A stretch of 64,000 nucleotides of DNA. Source: Flavobacteriales bacterium (GTDB lineage: Bacteria > Bacteroidota > Bacteroidia > Flavobacteriales_F > PHOS-HE28). Location of the stretch: the NCBI GenBank assembly GCA_016705955.1, contig JADJKO010000002.1:1-64000 (forward strand), given 5' to 3'. Position 1 is the stretch's first letter; the number at the start of each line of letters is the position of its first letter. Positions 7,826 through 16,074 of this stretch are shown here, piece by piece. The notes beneath the pieces are model-generated. The model did not search any database, had not been told where the DNA came from, and saw nothing but the letters and a program-made list of their open reading frames with translations. Position numbers and translations under genes: made by a program.

Positions 7826-8305
7826 TCAGCGTCGCTCGCGAAGGTCGTTCAAGAGATCGAGCACGGTGCGGTGGAGGATGGGATGCACCCAAAGTGGGAC
7901 CATGTCCGCCGCGGGCGATAGCGCGAAGGCGCGTTCGTGCATGCGCGGATGCGGAACTTGCAATCGGTCGCTGTTGATCACGCGATCACCGATGAGAAGG
8001 ATGTCGATGTCGATCGTTCGTGCGGCGTAGCGCTGTGCCATGTTCCGTTCACGCCCCAATTCCTGCTCAATGGCCAGCAAGGACCGGAGCAGCGCCGGTG
8101 GATCGAACACCGTTTCCACAAGGAGAGCCCTGTTCAGGAACAACCGTTCATCCGCGAACCCCCAAGGTTCGGTCCAGTGGTCGCGGCTCCGGCCGAGAAC
8201 GGCGCCCACGCGTTCTGTGATCATCCGTTGGGCGGCATCCAGCATGCGCGGCGGATCGCCCAAGTTGCCCCCAAGAAGCAGAAGGACGCGCGATGCATCG
8301 GACAT
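7826..8305 (-). CDS. folK: 2-amino-4-hydroxy-6-hydroxymethyldihydropteridine pyrophosphokinase (HPPK)
   Basis: 159 residues from the ATG at 8305. It has LLLGGNLGDPPRMLDAA at the N-terminus, WGFADERLFLNRALLVET, and the signature RYAARTIDIDILLIGDRVI containing the two Mg-binding aspartates, followed by VPHPRMHERAFAL. It transfers pyrophosphate from ATP to the pterin in folate synthesis. The start is fixed by a TAGATTTG promoter box only 5 nt upstream, suggesting a leaderless mRNA. A dNK gene follows immediately. Confidence 0.9.
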   Translation of the reverse strand: MSDASRVLLLLGGNLGDPPRMLDAAQRMITERVGAVLGRSRDHWTEPWGFADERLFLNRALLVETVFDPPALLRSLLAIEQELGRERNMAQRYAARTIDIDILLIGDRVINSDRLQVPHPRMHERAFALSPAADMVPLWVHPILHRTVLDLLNDLRERR

Positions 8306-8310
8306 GCGGG

Positions 8311-8318
8311 CAAATCTA
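8311..8318 (-). promoter_or_regulatory. -7 box TAGATTTG of folK-dNK
   Basis: Exact TAnnTTTG, ending 5 nt before the folK ATG. Transcription would start at or next to the start codon. Confidence 0.55.
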
Positions 8319-8426
8319 TCCGCACGGGCCTCCCATCCATCGGTTGTCCCGTTTGTGTAGTTCGATCCGGACAATAGAAGGTGTCCCGGTAGTTTCGATG
8401 CCGAGAAATACAACCAACCCCTCCAC

Positions 8427-10211
8427 ATGCGCCAGTTCTTCAAGTTCGTTTTCGCCTCCATGCTCGGCACCTTCCTGATGGGGATCGTGCTCATCTTCAT
8501 CTTCATCGGCATGCTCGCGGCGCTCGGCGCCAGCCTTGGATCCAGCAAGAAAATGACCACCGTGAAGGATGGTTCGGTGCTACAGCTCACCTTCGACCAA
8601 GCCATCGTGGACAGGGGTGCGGAGAATGACTTCGACCTGGACCTGGGACCCTTCCAAGGCGAGAAGACCATCGGGCTGAATCATGTGCTAGCAAGCTTGG
8701 AGCACGCGAAGACGGATGATCACATCGAAGGGATCTTCCTCGACCTGAGCTTCGTGAGCGGTGGTTTCGCCACGCTGAAGGAGATCCGGGAGAAGATCCT
8801 GGAATTCAAGAAGGAGAGCGGCAAACCGGTGGTGGCCTGGGCGGAGATGTACAGCCAAGGCACCTACTACGTGGCCACGGCCGCCGATGCGATCTACCTC
8901 CAACCCAAGGGCGAACTGGACTACCGGGGATTCCAAAGCGAGTCCATGTTCCTGAAGGGCATGTTCGAGAAACTGGACATCGATATCCAGTTCATCCGCG
9001 GAAGCAACAACCGCTTCAAGAGCTACGGGGAGATGTACACGCAGGACAGCATGAGCGCGGCGAACGAGTTGCAGATCAAGATGATCCTGGACGACTTCTG
9101 GGCGGATCATCGCGCTGCGGTGGCGGCGAAGACCGGCTTGGAAGCGGCGCGTTTGGACCTGATCGCCGACAGCTTGATGGTGCGGAACGATGATGCTGCG
9201 CTGGAATTGAAATTGGTGGATGGATTGAAGTACCGCGATGAGGTGCTGGCCGACCTGAAGGAGCGGATGTCGTTGGCTGCCGATGATGACATCGCATTCG
9301 TGAGCCTCGGGAAGTACACCCGTTCGTTCACCGAGAAGAGTACGAAGAGCAAGGACCATGTGGCGATCATCTACGCGGAAGGCGGGATCTCCAGCGGTGA
9401 TGGTGAGGATGGGATCGGCAGTACGACGTTGAGCGCGACCATTCGGGAAGCACGGGAGGACAGCACGGTGAAGGCGATCGTCTTCCGCGTGAACTCACCG
9501 GGCGGTAGTGGACTGGCGAGCGAAGTGATCTGGCGCGAAGTGAAACTGGCCAGCGAAGCGAAGCCGGTGGTGGTGAGCATGGGCAATGTCGCCGCTTCCG
9601 GCGGATATTACATCAGTTGCCCCGCCACGAAGATCTACGCGGAGCCGACCACGATCACGGGATCCATCGGTGTCTTCGGGATGATCCCCAACATGAAGGG
9701 CTTCTTCAAGAACAAACTCGGCATCACCTTCGATGGCACGAAGACGCACAAGTACGCGGACATGATGACGGTGAGCCGCCCATTAACGGCCCAGGAGAAG
9801 CGGATCATCCAAGGCTATGTGGATGACTTCTATAGCGGCTTCGTGGAGCGGGTGGCGGAAGGCCGCAAGCTCACGCATGCGCAAGTGGATAGCATCGGGC
9901 AAGGGCGTGTGTGGAGCGGGGTGGATGCCAAGGAGCGCGGGCTCGTGGATGAGCTCGGTGGATTGGAGGATGCGATCAAGGCCGCTGCCTCATTGGCCGG
10001 TCTGACCGATTACGCAAAGGTGGAATTGCCGAAGCAGGAGGACTTCTTCAAGAAGCTCATGAAGGAATTGAACGGCGACGCCCAAGCGTGGGTGGCCAAG
10101 GAGTATTTGGGCGAGGACATGCAACTGCTGGAGCAGTACAAGCGGATCCGCGATGTGCGCAACTACAGCGGCATCCAAGCGCGCATGCCCTTCGACCTGG
10201 TGATCCAGTAA
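8427..10211 (+). CDS. sppA: Signal peptide peptidase SppA, 67K type
   Basis: 594 residues, the length of the two-domain (E. coli-like) SppA. One N-terminal membrane anchor (FKFVFASMLGTFLMGIVLIFIFIGMLAA, residues ~5-35) leaves the rest outside the cytoplasm. The catalytic serine lies in GNVAASGGYYIS (S391) and the general-base lysine in NNRFKSYGEMYT (K198), as in the Ser-Lys dyad of this family. It degrades signal peptides left in the membrane after secretion. A TAGTTTCG box lies at 8390-8397. Confidence 0.92.
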   Translation: MRQFFKFVFASMLGTFLMGIVLIFIFIGMLAALGASLGSSKKMTTVKDGSVLQLTFDQAIVDRGAENDFDLDLGPFQGEKTIGLNHVLASLEHAKTDDHIEGIFLDLSFVSGGFATLKEIREKILEFKKESGKPVVAWAEMYSQGTYYVATAADAIYLQPKGELDYRGFQSESMFLKGMFEKLDIDIQFIRGSNNRFKSYGEMYTQDSMSAANELQIKMILDDFWADHRAAVAAKTGLEAARLDLIADSLMVRNDDAALELKLVDGLKYRDEVLADLKERMSLAADDDIAFVSLGKYTRSFTEKSTKSKDHVAIIYAEGGISSGDGEDGIGSTTLSATIREAREDSTVKAIVFRVNSPGGSGLASEVIWREVKLASEAKPVVVSMGNVAASGGYYISCPATKIYAEPTTITGSIGVFGMIPNMKGFFKNKLGITFDGTKTHKYADMMTVSRPLTAQEKRIIQGYVDDFYSGFVERVAEGRKLTHAQVDSIGQGRVWSGVDAKERGLVDELGGLEDAIKAAASLAGLTDYAKVELPKQEDFFKKLMKELNGDAQAWVAKEYLGEDMQLLEQYKRIRDVRNYSGIQARMPFDLVIQ

Positions 10212-10232
10212 GCGACCAAGGGTATGGAACCA

Positions 10233-10262
10233 CGAAGGCCCCGGATCTCTCCGGGGCCTTCG
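10233..10262 (+). terminator. Terminator downstream of sppA
   Basis: Perfect hairpin CGAAGGCCCCGG-ATCTCT-CCGGGGCCTTCG, 21 nt after the sppA stop. The U-tract is weak. The rest of 10263-10402 shows nothing notable. Confidence 0.7.
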
Positions 10263-10402
10263 CTTGCCCTAACGATCAGTTTCCTGATCTACCAAAACCT
10301 GAGGGCTGTAACGGAGGTCCAGGAAAAGAGTTTCAGGAGGTGGATACCGGAGGTTCCGTAGTGGTGCTACCCTGTTCTTGGATGACCGGAGCGGGATCGT
10401 CC

Positions 10403-11197
10403 TCATGCTTCGATCTCCACGTGGACGCCGCTGTTGTTGCGGACATTGAGCACACGACCATCCTCCCAGATCAGATACTGCCCTTTGATCCCCATCAAGC
10501 GGCCGCCCACTTCAGGTACCTTTTCCAAGTTCACGCTGGCCACCTTCGGCGGGTAGGCCAACACTGGAAAGCGGATCACAACCGGTTCTTCTTCGTGCAA
10601 CAGGTGCTCCTGTAGATCCGTGCGCAGCGCACCGATGGCCTGCGCACGTGCCGCGGTCAATGCCTCGGTGTCCGGCGCGACCTCCTTCAGCATGGCGCGC
10701 CAATTCGTCTTGTCAGCGAAGATCCGTTTCAGGTCCACTTCGATCGCGCCGGCGAGTTGGCGGTAAGGAACACGCGAGATCACGAGCGCTGCGACGGCTC
10801 CTTGATCGATCCAGCGCGTCGGCACTTGAGTGGAACGCGTCACGCCCACTTTCACGTTGCCCGTGTAGCTCAGGTACACCACATGTTCCGTGGCGTGGTG
10901 CGCGATCTCCCAATCCGCATCGCGACCTTCGCCCAAGTGCGCACGACAGAGTTCGGGATGAATGATGCACTCCGCGGCTTCGGGAGCTGAAGTGAAACAC
11001 GGATAGCAGAAGCCTTGTGCGAACAACTTCTTCACCCGCTTACCGCAACTCACACAGCTGAGGACCCCGGTGGCGCGCACGGCGAATTGCTCGCCTATGT
11101 ACGGCGCGAGTTCCACCGCGGGCGAGAAGGGGAGCGCGTAGTGGACGGTCTCCTCCAGTCCGCTGAACATCTTTCCAAGGGGTTGGCCGTCGCTCAT
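10403..11197 (-). CDS. DUF2797 family protein with zinc-binding cysteines
   Basis: 264 residues. The N-terminal half carries CVSCGKRVKKLFAQGFCYPC (C48, C51, C64, C67) and CIIHPELC, likely to bind zinc. The middle, HVVYLSYTGNVKVGVTRSTQVPTRWIDQGA, resembles a GIY-YIG nuclease-like fold as described for DUF2797. Members are widespread in Bacteroidota and their function is unknown. The gene is divergent from the GH3-like gene, with ~41 bp between them. Confidence 0.8.
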   Translation of the reverse strand: MSDGQPLGKMFSGLEETVHYALPFSPAVELAPYIGEQFAVRATGVLSCVSCGKRVKKLFAQGFCYPCFTSAPEAAECIIHPELCRAHLGEGRDADWEIAHHATEHVVYLSYTGNVKVGVTRSTQVPTRWIDQGAVAALVISRVPYRQLAGAIEVDLKRIFADKTNWRAMLKEVAPDTEALTAARAQAIGALRTDLQEHLLHEEEPVVIRFPVLAYPPKVASVNLEKVPEVGGRLMGIKGQYLIWEDGRVLNVRNNSGVHVEIEA

Positions 11198-11238
11198 TTT
11201 GCAGTGGTTACCTTTTGGGCGGAAGATAGCTTCCCACC

Positions 11239-12750
11239 ATGCCCTTCAACGCCCTGTTCTCCTTCCTGATCAAGAAGCGTTTGCAGCAGATCGAGTTGTT
11301 CCGCGACAACCCGGCGATGGCGCAACTCGAGGTCTTCCATTCACTGATCCGCTCTGCGCGTTACACAGAGTGGGGCAGGAAGCACGACTACGGTACCATC
11401 ACCGATCCGGACGAGTTCCGGCAACGTGTTCCGGTGCAGGACTATGAGGATGTGAAGCCCTTCGTAGCGCGGTTGCGCAAGGGCGAACAGAACCTGCTTT
11501 GGCCCACGGACATGAAATGGTTCGCGAAGAGCAGCGGTACCACCGGAGATCGCAGCAAGTTCATTCCGGTGAGTCGTGAAGCGTTGGAGGACTGTCATTA
11601 CAAAGGCGGCAAGGACCTCATCGCATTCCACTACCAACAATACCCCGAAAGCAAATTGTACCACGGCATGAGCCTCGTGGTGGGCGGCAGCAGTGCGATC
11701 GAGAACTTCCGCACCGATGCGTACAGCGGTGACCTCTCCGCCATCATCATCCGCAACTTGCCGATCTGGGTGGAAGTGCGCCGGACACCGGTGATCGAAA
11801 CGGCGCTGATGGAGAACTGGGAGGAGAAGATCGAACGCATGGCGCGGGAAACGATGCGTGAGGATGTGCGTTGTATCGCCGGTGTGCCGTCCTGGACCTT
11901 GGTGTTGCTGCGCAGGATCCTGCAGCTCACCGGCAAGCGGAACATCCTCGAGGTCTGGCCGAACCTTGAATTGTTCATGCACGGCGGCGTCAGTTTCCGG
12001 CCGTATCGAAAGCAGTTCGAGGAACTCATCCCCTCGCCGACAATGAACTACTTGGAGAGCTACAATGCGAGCGAGGGATCCTTCGCGATCCAGGACCGCA
12101 AGGGTGGTGACGACATGTTGCTCATGCTCGACTACGGGATCTTCTACGAGTTCATGCCTTTGGAGGAATTGGGAAGGGAGAAGCCCCGTACGTTGTTGTT
12201 GGGCGAGGTGGAGACCGATGTGCAGTATGCGATCGTGATCAGTACGAATGGTGGCCTTTGGCGATACGTACCCGGGGACACCGTGCGGTTCAGCAGCACG
12301 AAGCCATACCGCTTGCAGGTGAGCGGCCGCACGAAGAGCTTCATCAACGCGTTCGGGGAGGAACTGATCGTGGAGAACGCCGATCGTGGTATCGAAGCGG
12401 CGTGCGAGGCAACAGGTGCGGTGGTCGCGGAGTACACGGCCGCGCCGATCTACATGGACTCCGACGCGCAGGGCGGACATGAATGGGCGATCGAGTTCGA
12501 GAAGACCCCGAGTTCGATCGATCGATTCACGGAAGTGTTGGATATCACCATGCGTTCGCTCAACTCGGACTACGACGCCAAGCGAAAAGGCGATCTCGCG
12601 TTGCATGCACCGTTGATCCGTGTCGTGGACCGTGGCACGTTCCATGCGTGGATGCGCGAGCGTGGAAAACTGGGCGGACAGAACAAGATGCCAAGGCTCA
12701 GCAACGACCGCGCACTGATCGGATCCCTCCTCGCGCCTGTTGCCGTATGA
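11239..12750 (+). CDS. GH3-family acyl-adenylate/amide synthetase-like protein
   Basis: 503 residues, matching bacterial GH3 proteins. The adenylate-forming signature is WFAKSSGTTGDRSKFIPVS (residues ~94-112); YNASEGSFAIQD and the C-terminal domain hinge (YRLQVSGRTKSFINAFGEEL) follow. Plant homologues conjugate amino acids to auxin or jasmonate; the bacterial substrate is unknown. A downstream gene starts within its stop codon (ATGA), so the two form an operon. A TACCTTTTG box lies at about 11210. Confidence 0.88.
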   Translation: MPFNALFSFLIKKRLQQIELFRDNPAMAQLEVFHSLIRSARYTEWGRKHDYGTITDPDEFRQRVPVQDYEDVKPFVARLRKGEQNLLWPTDMKWFAKSSGTTGDRSKFIPVSREALEDCHYKGGKDLIAFHYQQYPESKLYHGMSLVVGGSSAIENFRTDAYSGDLSAIIIRNLPIWVEVRRTPVIETALMENWEEKIERMARETMREDVRCIAGVPSWTLVLLRRILQLTGKRNILEVWPNLELFMHGGVSFRPYRKQFEELIPSPTMNYLESYNASEGSFAIQDRKGGDDMLLMLDYGIFYEFMPLEELGREKPRTLLLGEVETDVQYAIVISTNGGLWRYVPGDTVRFSSTKPYRLQVSGRTKSFINAFGEELIVENADRGIEAACEATGAVVAEYTAAPIYMDSDAQGGHEWAIEFEKTPSSIDRFTEVLDITMRSLNSDYDAKRKGDLALHAPLIRVVDRGTFHAWMRERGKLGGQNKMPRLSNDRALIGSLLAPVAV

Positions 12751-13565
12751 ACCTGCTCCGACCATCCTTCCTCGCTTGCTTGTTGTCGCTTGTTGCTTCG
12801 GCGCAGGAGCCGGTCGCCTTGGAGAAAGCCTACGTCATTGAAGGCACCTTCGACACCTTCACTACGGATGAACTGGGGAACGTCTACGCCTTGCAGGGTG
12901 ATGAACTGCGGTTGTTCGATGCACGAGGCCGTAGTTGGCTTCGCAACAGCACCAAGACCTTCGGTCGCATCGGCACCATCGATGCGTTCTATTCGCTCAA
13001 GCCGATGCTCTTCGCACCGGAGCAGGGCCAGATCGCCATGCTCGACAATACCCTCAGCTTGCAAGGGAGCGTGATCAATTTGCCGCGCAAGGGATTTCCG
13101 CAGGTCGTGCAGGCATGCATGAGCGTGCAGAACTGCTTCTGGTTCTTCGATCAACAGGAGATGGCCCTGATCCGCGTGGACAATCAATTGCGCCGGCTCG
13201 CGCACACCGGTCGATTGGACCAGGTGCTGGGCTTCACCGTGGAGCCGCTGGACCTCCAGGAGCTCGATGCACGCCTTTATGTGAATGCCGGTAGGAAGGG
13301 CATCCTCGTCTTCGACCTGTTCGGTACGTACATGAAGACGATCGGGATCACCGGTGCGCGCTGCATGCAAGTGCGTGACAATGCGATCCTGTTCATGGAT
13401 GGGACGGGGATCCACCGGTACGACATGCGATCCTTCGCGATCGTGGATATCGCAACCACCCATCCGGCGGAAGAAATACGGGCACTCCGGGCGGAAGGAA
13501 GTCGCGTGTACCTACTGCTGGCGGACAGGATCGAGGTCCTGCAAGCAGCGGACGCGGACCATTGA
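12747..13565 (+). CDS. Secreted beta-propeller-like hypothetical protein
   Basis: 272 residues starting at an ATG that overlaps the GH3 stop by four bases. It has a signal peptide (MNLLRPSFLACLLSLVASAQ). The body consists of ~40-residue beta units such as VIEGTFDTFTTDELGNVYALQGDELRLFDARG and LDARLYVNAGRKGILVFDLFGTYMKTI, which suggest a propeller. Similar secreted proteins are common in Flavobacteriales. Function is unknown; translational coupling to the GH3 gene is the only functional hint. Confidence 0.75.
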   Translation: MNLLRPSFLACLLSLVASAQEPVALEKAYVIEGTFDTFTTDELGNVYALQGDELRLFDARGRSWLRNSTKTFGRIGTIDAFYSLKPMLFAPEQGQIAMLDNTLSLQGSVINLPRKGFPQVVQACMSVQNCFWFFDQQEMALIRVDNQLRRLAHTGRLDQVLGFTVEPLDLQELDARLYVNAGRKGILVFDLFGTYMKTIGITGARCMQVRDNAILFMDGTGIHRYDMRSFAIVDIATTHPAEEIRALRAEGSRVYLLLADRIEVLQAADADH

Positions 13566-13610
13566 TCCGCACGACTTTTCCACAACGCCACATGCGATGA
13601 CATGTGCCGG

Positions 13611-13618
13611 TATCTTCG
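13611..13618 (+). promoter_or_regulatory. -7 box TATCTTCG of the second dNK gene
   Basis: TAnnTTCG variant of the Bacteroidota -7 element, 61 nt upstream of the ATG at 13680. Confidence 0.4.
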
Positions 13619-13679
13619 CCATCCGTTCGCGCTTTCCTTTTGCGACGGATCCCGATCACTCATCACCCGCAACGTTCCC

Positions 13680-14423
13680 ATGCACATCGCCATCGCAGGC
13701 AACATCGGCTCCGGAAAGACCACCCTCACACAACTGCTCGCCAAGCACTACAAATGGGAGCAATTGCAGGAGGCCGTGGACAACAACCCCTACCTGTTCG
13801 ACTTCTACAAGGACATGGCGCGGTGGAGCTTCAACCTGCAGATCTTCTTCCTCAACTCGCGCTTCGAGCAATTGTTGGAGATCCGCAATAGCGGGCGCAA
13901 CGTGATCCAGGACCGAACGATCTACGAGGATGCTTACATCTTCGCCCCGAACCTCCACGCGATGGGCCTGATGACCACGCGTGATTTCGAGAACTACCAC
14001 AACTTGTTCCTCAACATGGAGCACAGCATCCAGCCGCCGGACCTGCTCATCTATCTGCAAGCGCCGGTGGAGAAGCTGGTGAAGCAGATCGCGGAGCGTG
14101 GCCGGGATTACGAGAACTCCATCAGCATTGAATACCTGAAGCGGTTGAATGAGCGCTATGATGGATGGATCGAGAAGTACGACAAGGGCAAGCTTTTGAT
14201 CATCGACGTGGAGGAGAACGCGTTCCACAACGATCCGGAGGATCTGGGTCGCATCATCAACTCGATCGATGCGGAGATCCACGGCCTTTTCCCGATGGAG
14301 AAAACATCAGTGAAGTCCAAAGCCGAGGTGAAGGCGCCTGCAAAGGCAAGCGTAAAAGTCACGGCCAAGGGTGCACCGAGCAAGAACGGAGTGAAGGAAA
14401 AGACAACGGCGAAGAAGCGTTGA
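13680..14423 (+). CDS. Deoxynucleoside kinase (second paralogue) with Lys/Ala-rich tail
   Basis: 247 residues from the ATG at 13680; the frame is open further upstream but MHIAIAGNIGSGKTTL puts the P-loop at the expected place. Family motifs: QEAVDNNPYLFDFYKDMARWSFNLQIFFL, NVIQDRTIYEDAYIFA (DRS-like motif) and RGRDYENSISIEYL (LID). The kinase domain ends near residue 205. It is followed by a basic tail (KSKAEVKAPAKASVKVTAKGAPSKNG...KKR) that kinases of this family do not need and that looks like a nucleic-acid-binding or disordered extension. Two dNK types in one genome are common in Bacteroidota. Confidence 0.88.
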   Translation: MHIAIAGNIGSGKTTLTQLLAKHYKWEQLQEAVDNNPYLFDFYKDMARWSFNLQIFFLNSRFEQLLEIRNSGRNVIQDRTIYEDAYIFAPNLHAMGLMTTRDFENYHNLFLNMEHSIQPPDLLIYLQAPVEKLVKQIAERGRDYENSISIEYLKRLNERYDGWIEKYDKGKLLIIDVEENAFHNDPEDLGRIINSIDAEIHGLFPMEKTSVKSKAEVKAPAKASVKVTAKGAPSKNGVKEKTTAKKR

Positions 14424-14518
14424 GTTCTTGTTTGAGGGTGATGACTTGGCCCTACTTCAAATGGGGAGGGGCTTGGGACAATAGCTTCGCCATACGGTCG
14501 TTGTGAACCTTGGTAATG

Positions 14519-16009
14519 ATGGTTATGAAAGGAACCCGCCCCAAGTTCCTGCAACTAGGACTCTTCGTACTGGTATTCTGGGCGAGCCAGGATTGCAGGT
14601 GCCAGACATGGAGCTTCAACGATTCCATGACAACGTTGTACTGTCCTCCGGATAGGATCGGAACCGTTCGATTCCGATCCACAGGGATCAATACACCTCC
14701 GGACCTGGTGATCTGCACCCATGCCTTGGAGGAGTGTTACCTGCGCATACTGCGTGATTTCTCGGATGGGGCCTACCATGACACAGTTTCGTTCTTTGCC
14801 GGTGATTTTGGTTCGAACACAGATGGGAACATTGAAATAGTCGATCTCGATAGTGATAGCGATTTGGATATGGTGGGCTTTTGGTCCCCGCATGCGCCCT
14901 ACACGCCTGAGCAAATGTTCGCCATTCGTGATGTAGGAGGAACTTTTGAGTATTCCGTTATTGGTGGCGCGGTTCCTTCTACCGAAGGATTTGACTCGCA
15001 CTACAGTGTCACATCATTCGATGTGAACTCGGATGGTCGAATGGATGTGATCCTAAAGGGCTACGAAGCCGATCTGTATAACCCGAGCTACACAATTCCT
15101 CGCAGCTATTTGCTGATGCAGGATGGGAACGGTGAGTTCGTGCTAACGACCCCGACTCTACCGCTGACCAATTATTCCCATCATGCCGACTTCGATGGTG
15201 ATGGTTTGCAAGACCTCTTCTTGTTGGTGGAGGAGGGAAACGTGTACTTGCACAACAATGGCGACGGATCTTTCACGATAGCTGATACCCTGGCATGCCA
15301 CTACCCTCCCACGGATGGTCCAGGGCTTGATTTCAATGGGGACGGGATGGAAGACTTTCTGGTCAGCAGTAACTTCCTCGATGGGCACCTGTTGATCCAG
15401 GGGTATCCCGGGAACAACGGCGATTGCGGCGATCCGGTGATCATGTGCGAATACTATTCAGCCATTGTAGGTTATTGGCAGGGGTTGATCGTTGCGGACT
15501 TGAACAATGACCAATTCTTAGACCTCATATACAAGGATGGTTCGCCTTCTGAATTGGTAGTGAACTACCGCATAGCACTGGGCAATGGAATTTGGCCAAT
15601 GAACGCGCCAACGGAAGTACTAGTGACCACAGACAGGAGGGCCATGTACATACATGACCTCGATGCGGATGGTGATCTCGACCTGGTGTTCCACGATTTC
15701 GACTGTGTCTACTGGCTGGAGAATCTCGCGATCTCACCGGTGGGTGTTCCAGCGAATGAAATGACGGATCTGATCATCTCCCCGGTTCCCGCGAGCGACT
15801 TGATCCATGTCCGATCCTCTGATTCCACGCTATCAGGCAGCATTGAAGTCATTGACGGAACGGGAAGGAAGGTTCTCATCGCTCCGCTTTCATCGCCATC
15901 CGAGACATTGGATGTTAGTCATCTCGCGCCCGGGGTCTACTTCGTTCGACTGCTCGAGCGTTCCGGGAACGCCATTGCGGTCAAGTCGATCGTCGTGTCT
16001 GATCGATAG
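14519..16009 (+). CDS. Secreted FG-GAP/VCBS-repeat protein with T9SS sorting domain
   Basis: About 496 residues; ATGs at 14516, 14519 and 14525 are all possible starts before a signal peptide (KFLQLGLFVLVFWASQDCRCQ). Six calcium-binding FG-GAP-like repeats are visible: DLDSDSDLDMV, DVNSDGRMDVI, DFDGDGLQDLF, DFNGDGMEDFL, DLNNDQFLDLI and DLDADGDLDLV. The final ~80 residues (ISPVPASDLIHVRS...APGVYFVRL...) form the type A type IX secretion C-terminal sorting domain, so the protein is exported across the outer membrane and probably surface-attached or released. Confidence 0.88.
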   Translation: MVMKGTRPKFLQLGLFVLVFWASQDCRCQTWSFNDSMTTLYCPPDRIGTVRFRSTGINTPPDLVICTHALEECYLRILRDFSDGAYHDTVSFFAGDFGSNTDGNIEIVDLDSDSDLDMVGFWSPHAPYTPEQMFAIRDVGGTFEYSVIGGAVPSTEGFDSHYSVTSFDVNSDGRMDVILKGYEADLYNPSYTIPRSYLLMQDGNGEFVLTTPTLPLTNYSHHADFDGDGLQDLFLLVEEGNVYLHNNGDGSFTIADTLACHYPPTDGPGLDFNGDGMEDFLVSSNFLDGHLLIQGYPGNNGDCGDPVIMCEYYSAIVGYWQGLIVADLNNDQFLDLIYKDGSPSELVVNYRIALGNGIWPMNAPTEVLVTTDRRAMYIHDLDADGDLDLVFHDFDCVYWLENLAISPVGVPANEMTDLIISPVPASDLIHVRSSDSTLSGSIEVIDGTGRKVLIAPLSSPSETLDVSHLAPGVYFVRLLERSGNAIAVKSIVVSDR

Positions 16010-16021
16010 AGCGGTTCACTG

Positions 16022-16060
16022 AACGAAGAAGCCCCGCACACTGTGCGGGGCTTCTTCGTT
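16022..16060. terminator. Bidirectional terminator between convergent genes
   Basis: AACGAAGAAGCCCCGCAC hairpin with its exact complement, flanked by A/T on both sides. It serves the T9SS cargo (+) and the pyrophosphatase gene (-). Confidence 0.85.
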
Positions 16061-16074
16061 AATAAGACGATCCT

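Noticed and set aside
11341..12765. 474-residue minus-strand frame opposite the GH3-like gene
   Set aside because: Antisense shadow; the plus strand has the adenylation motif and conserved order.
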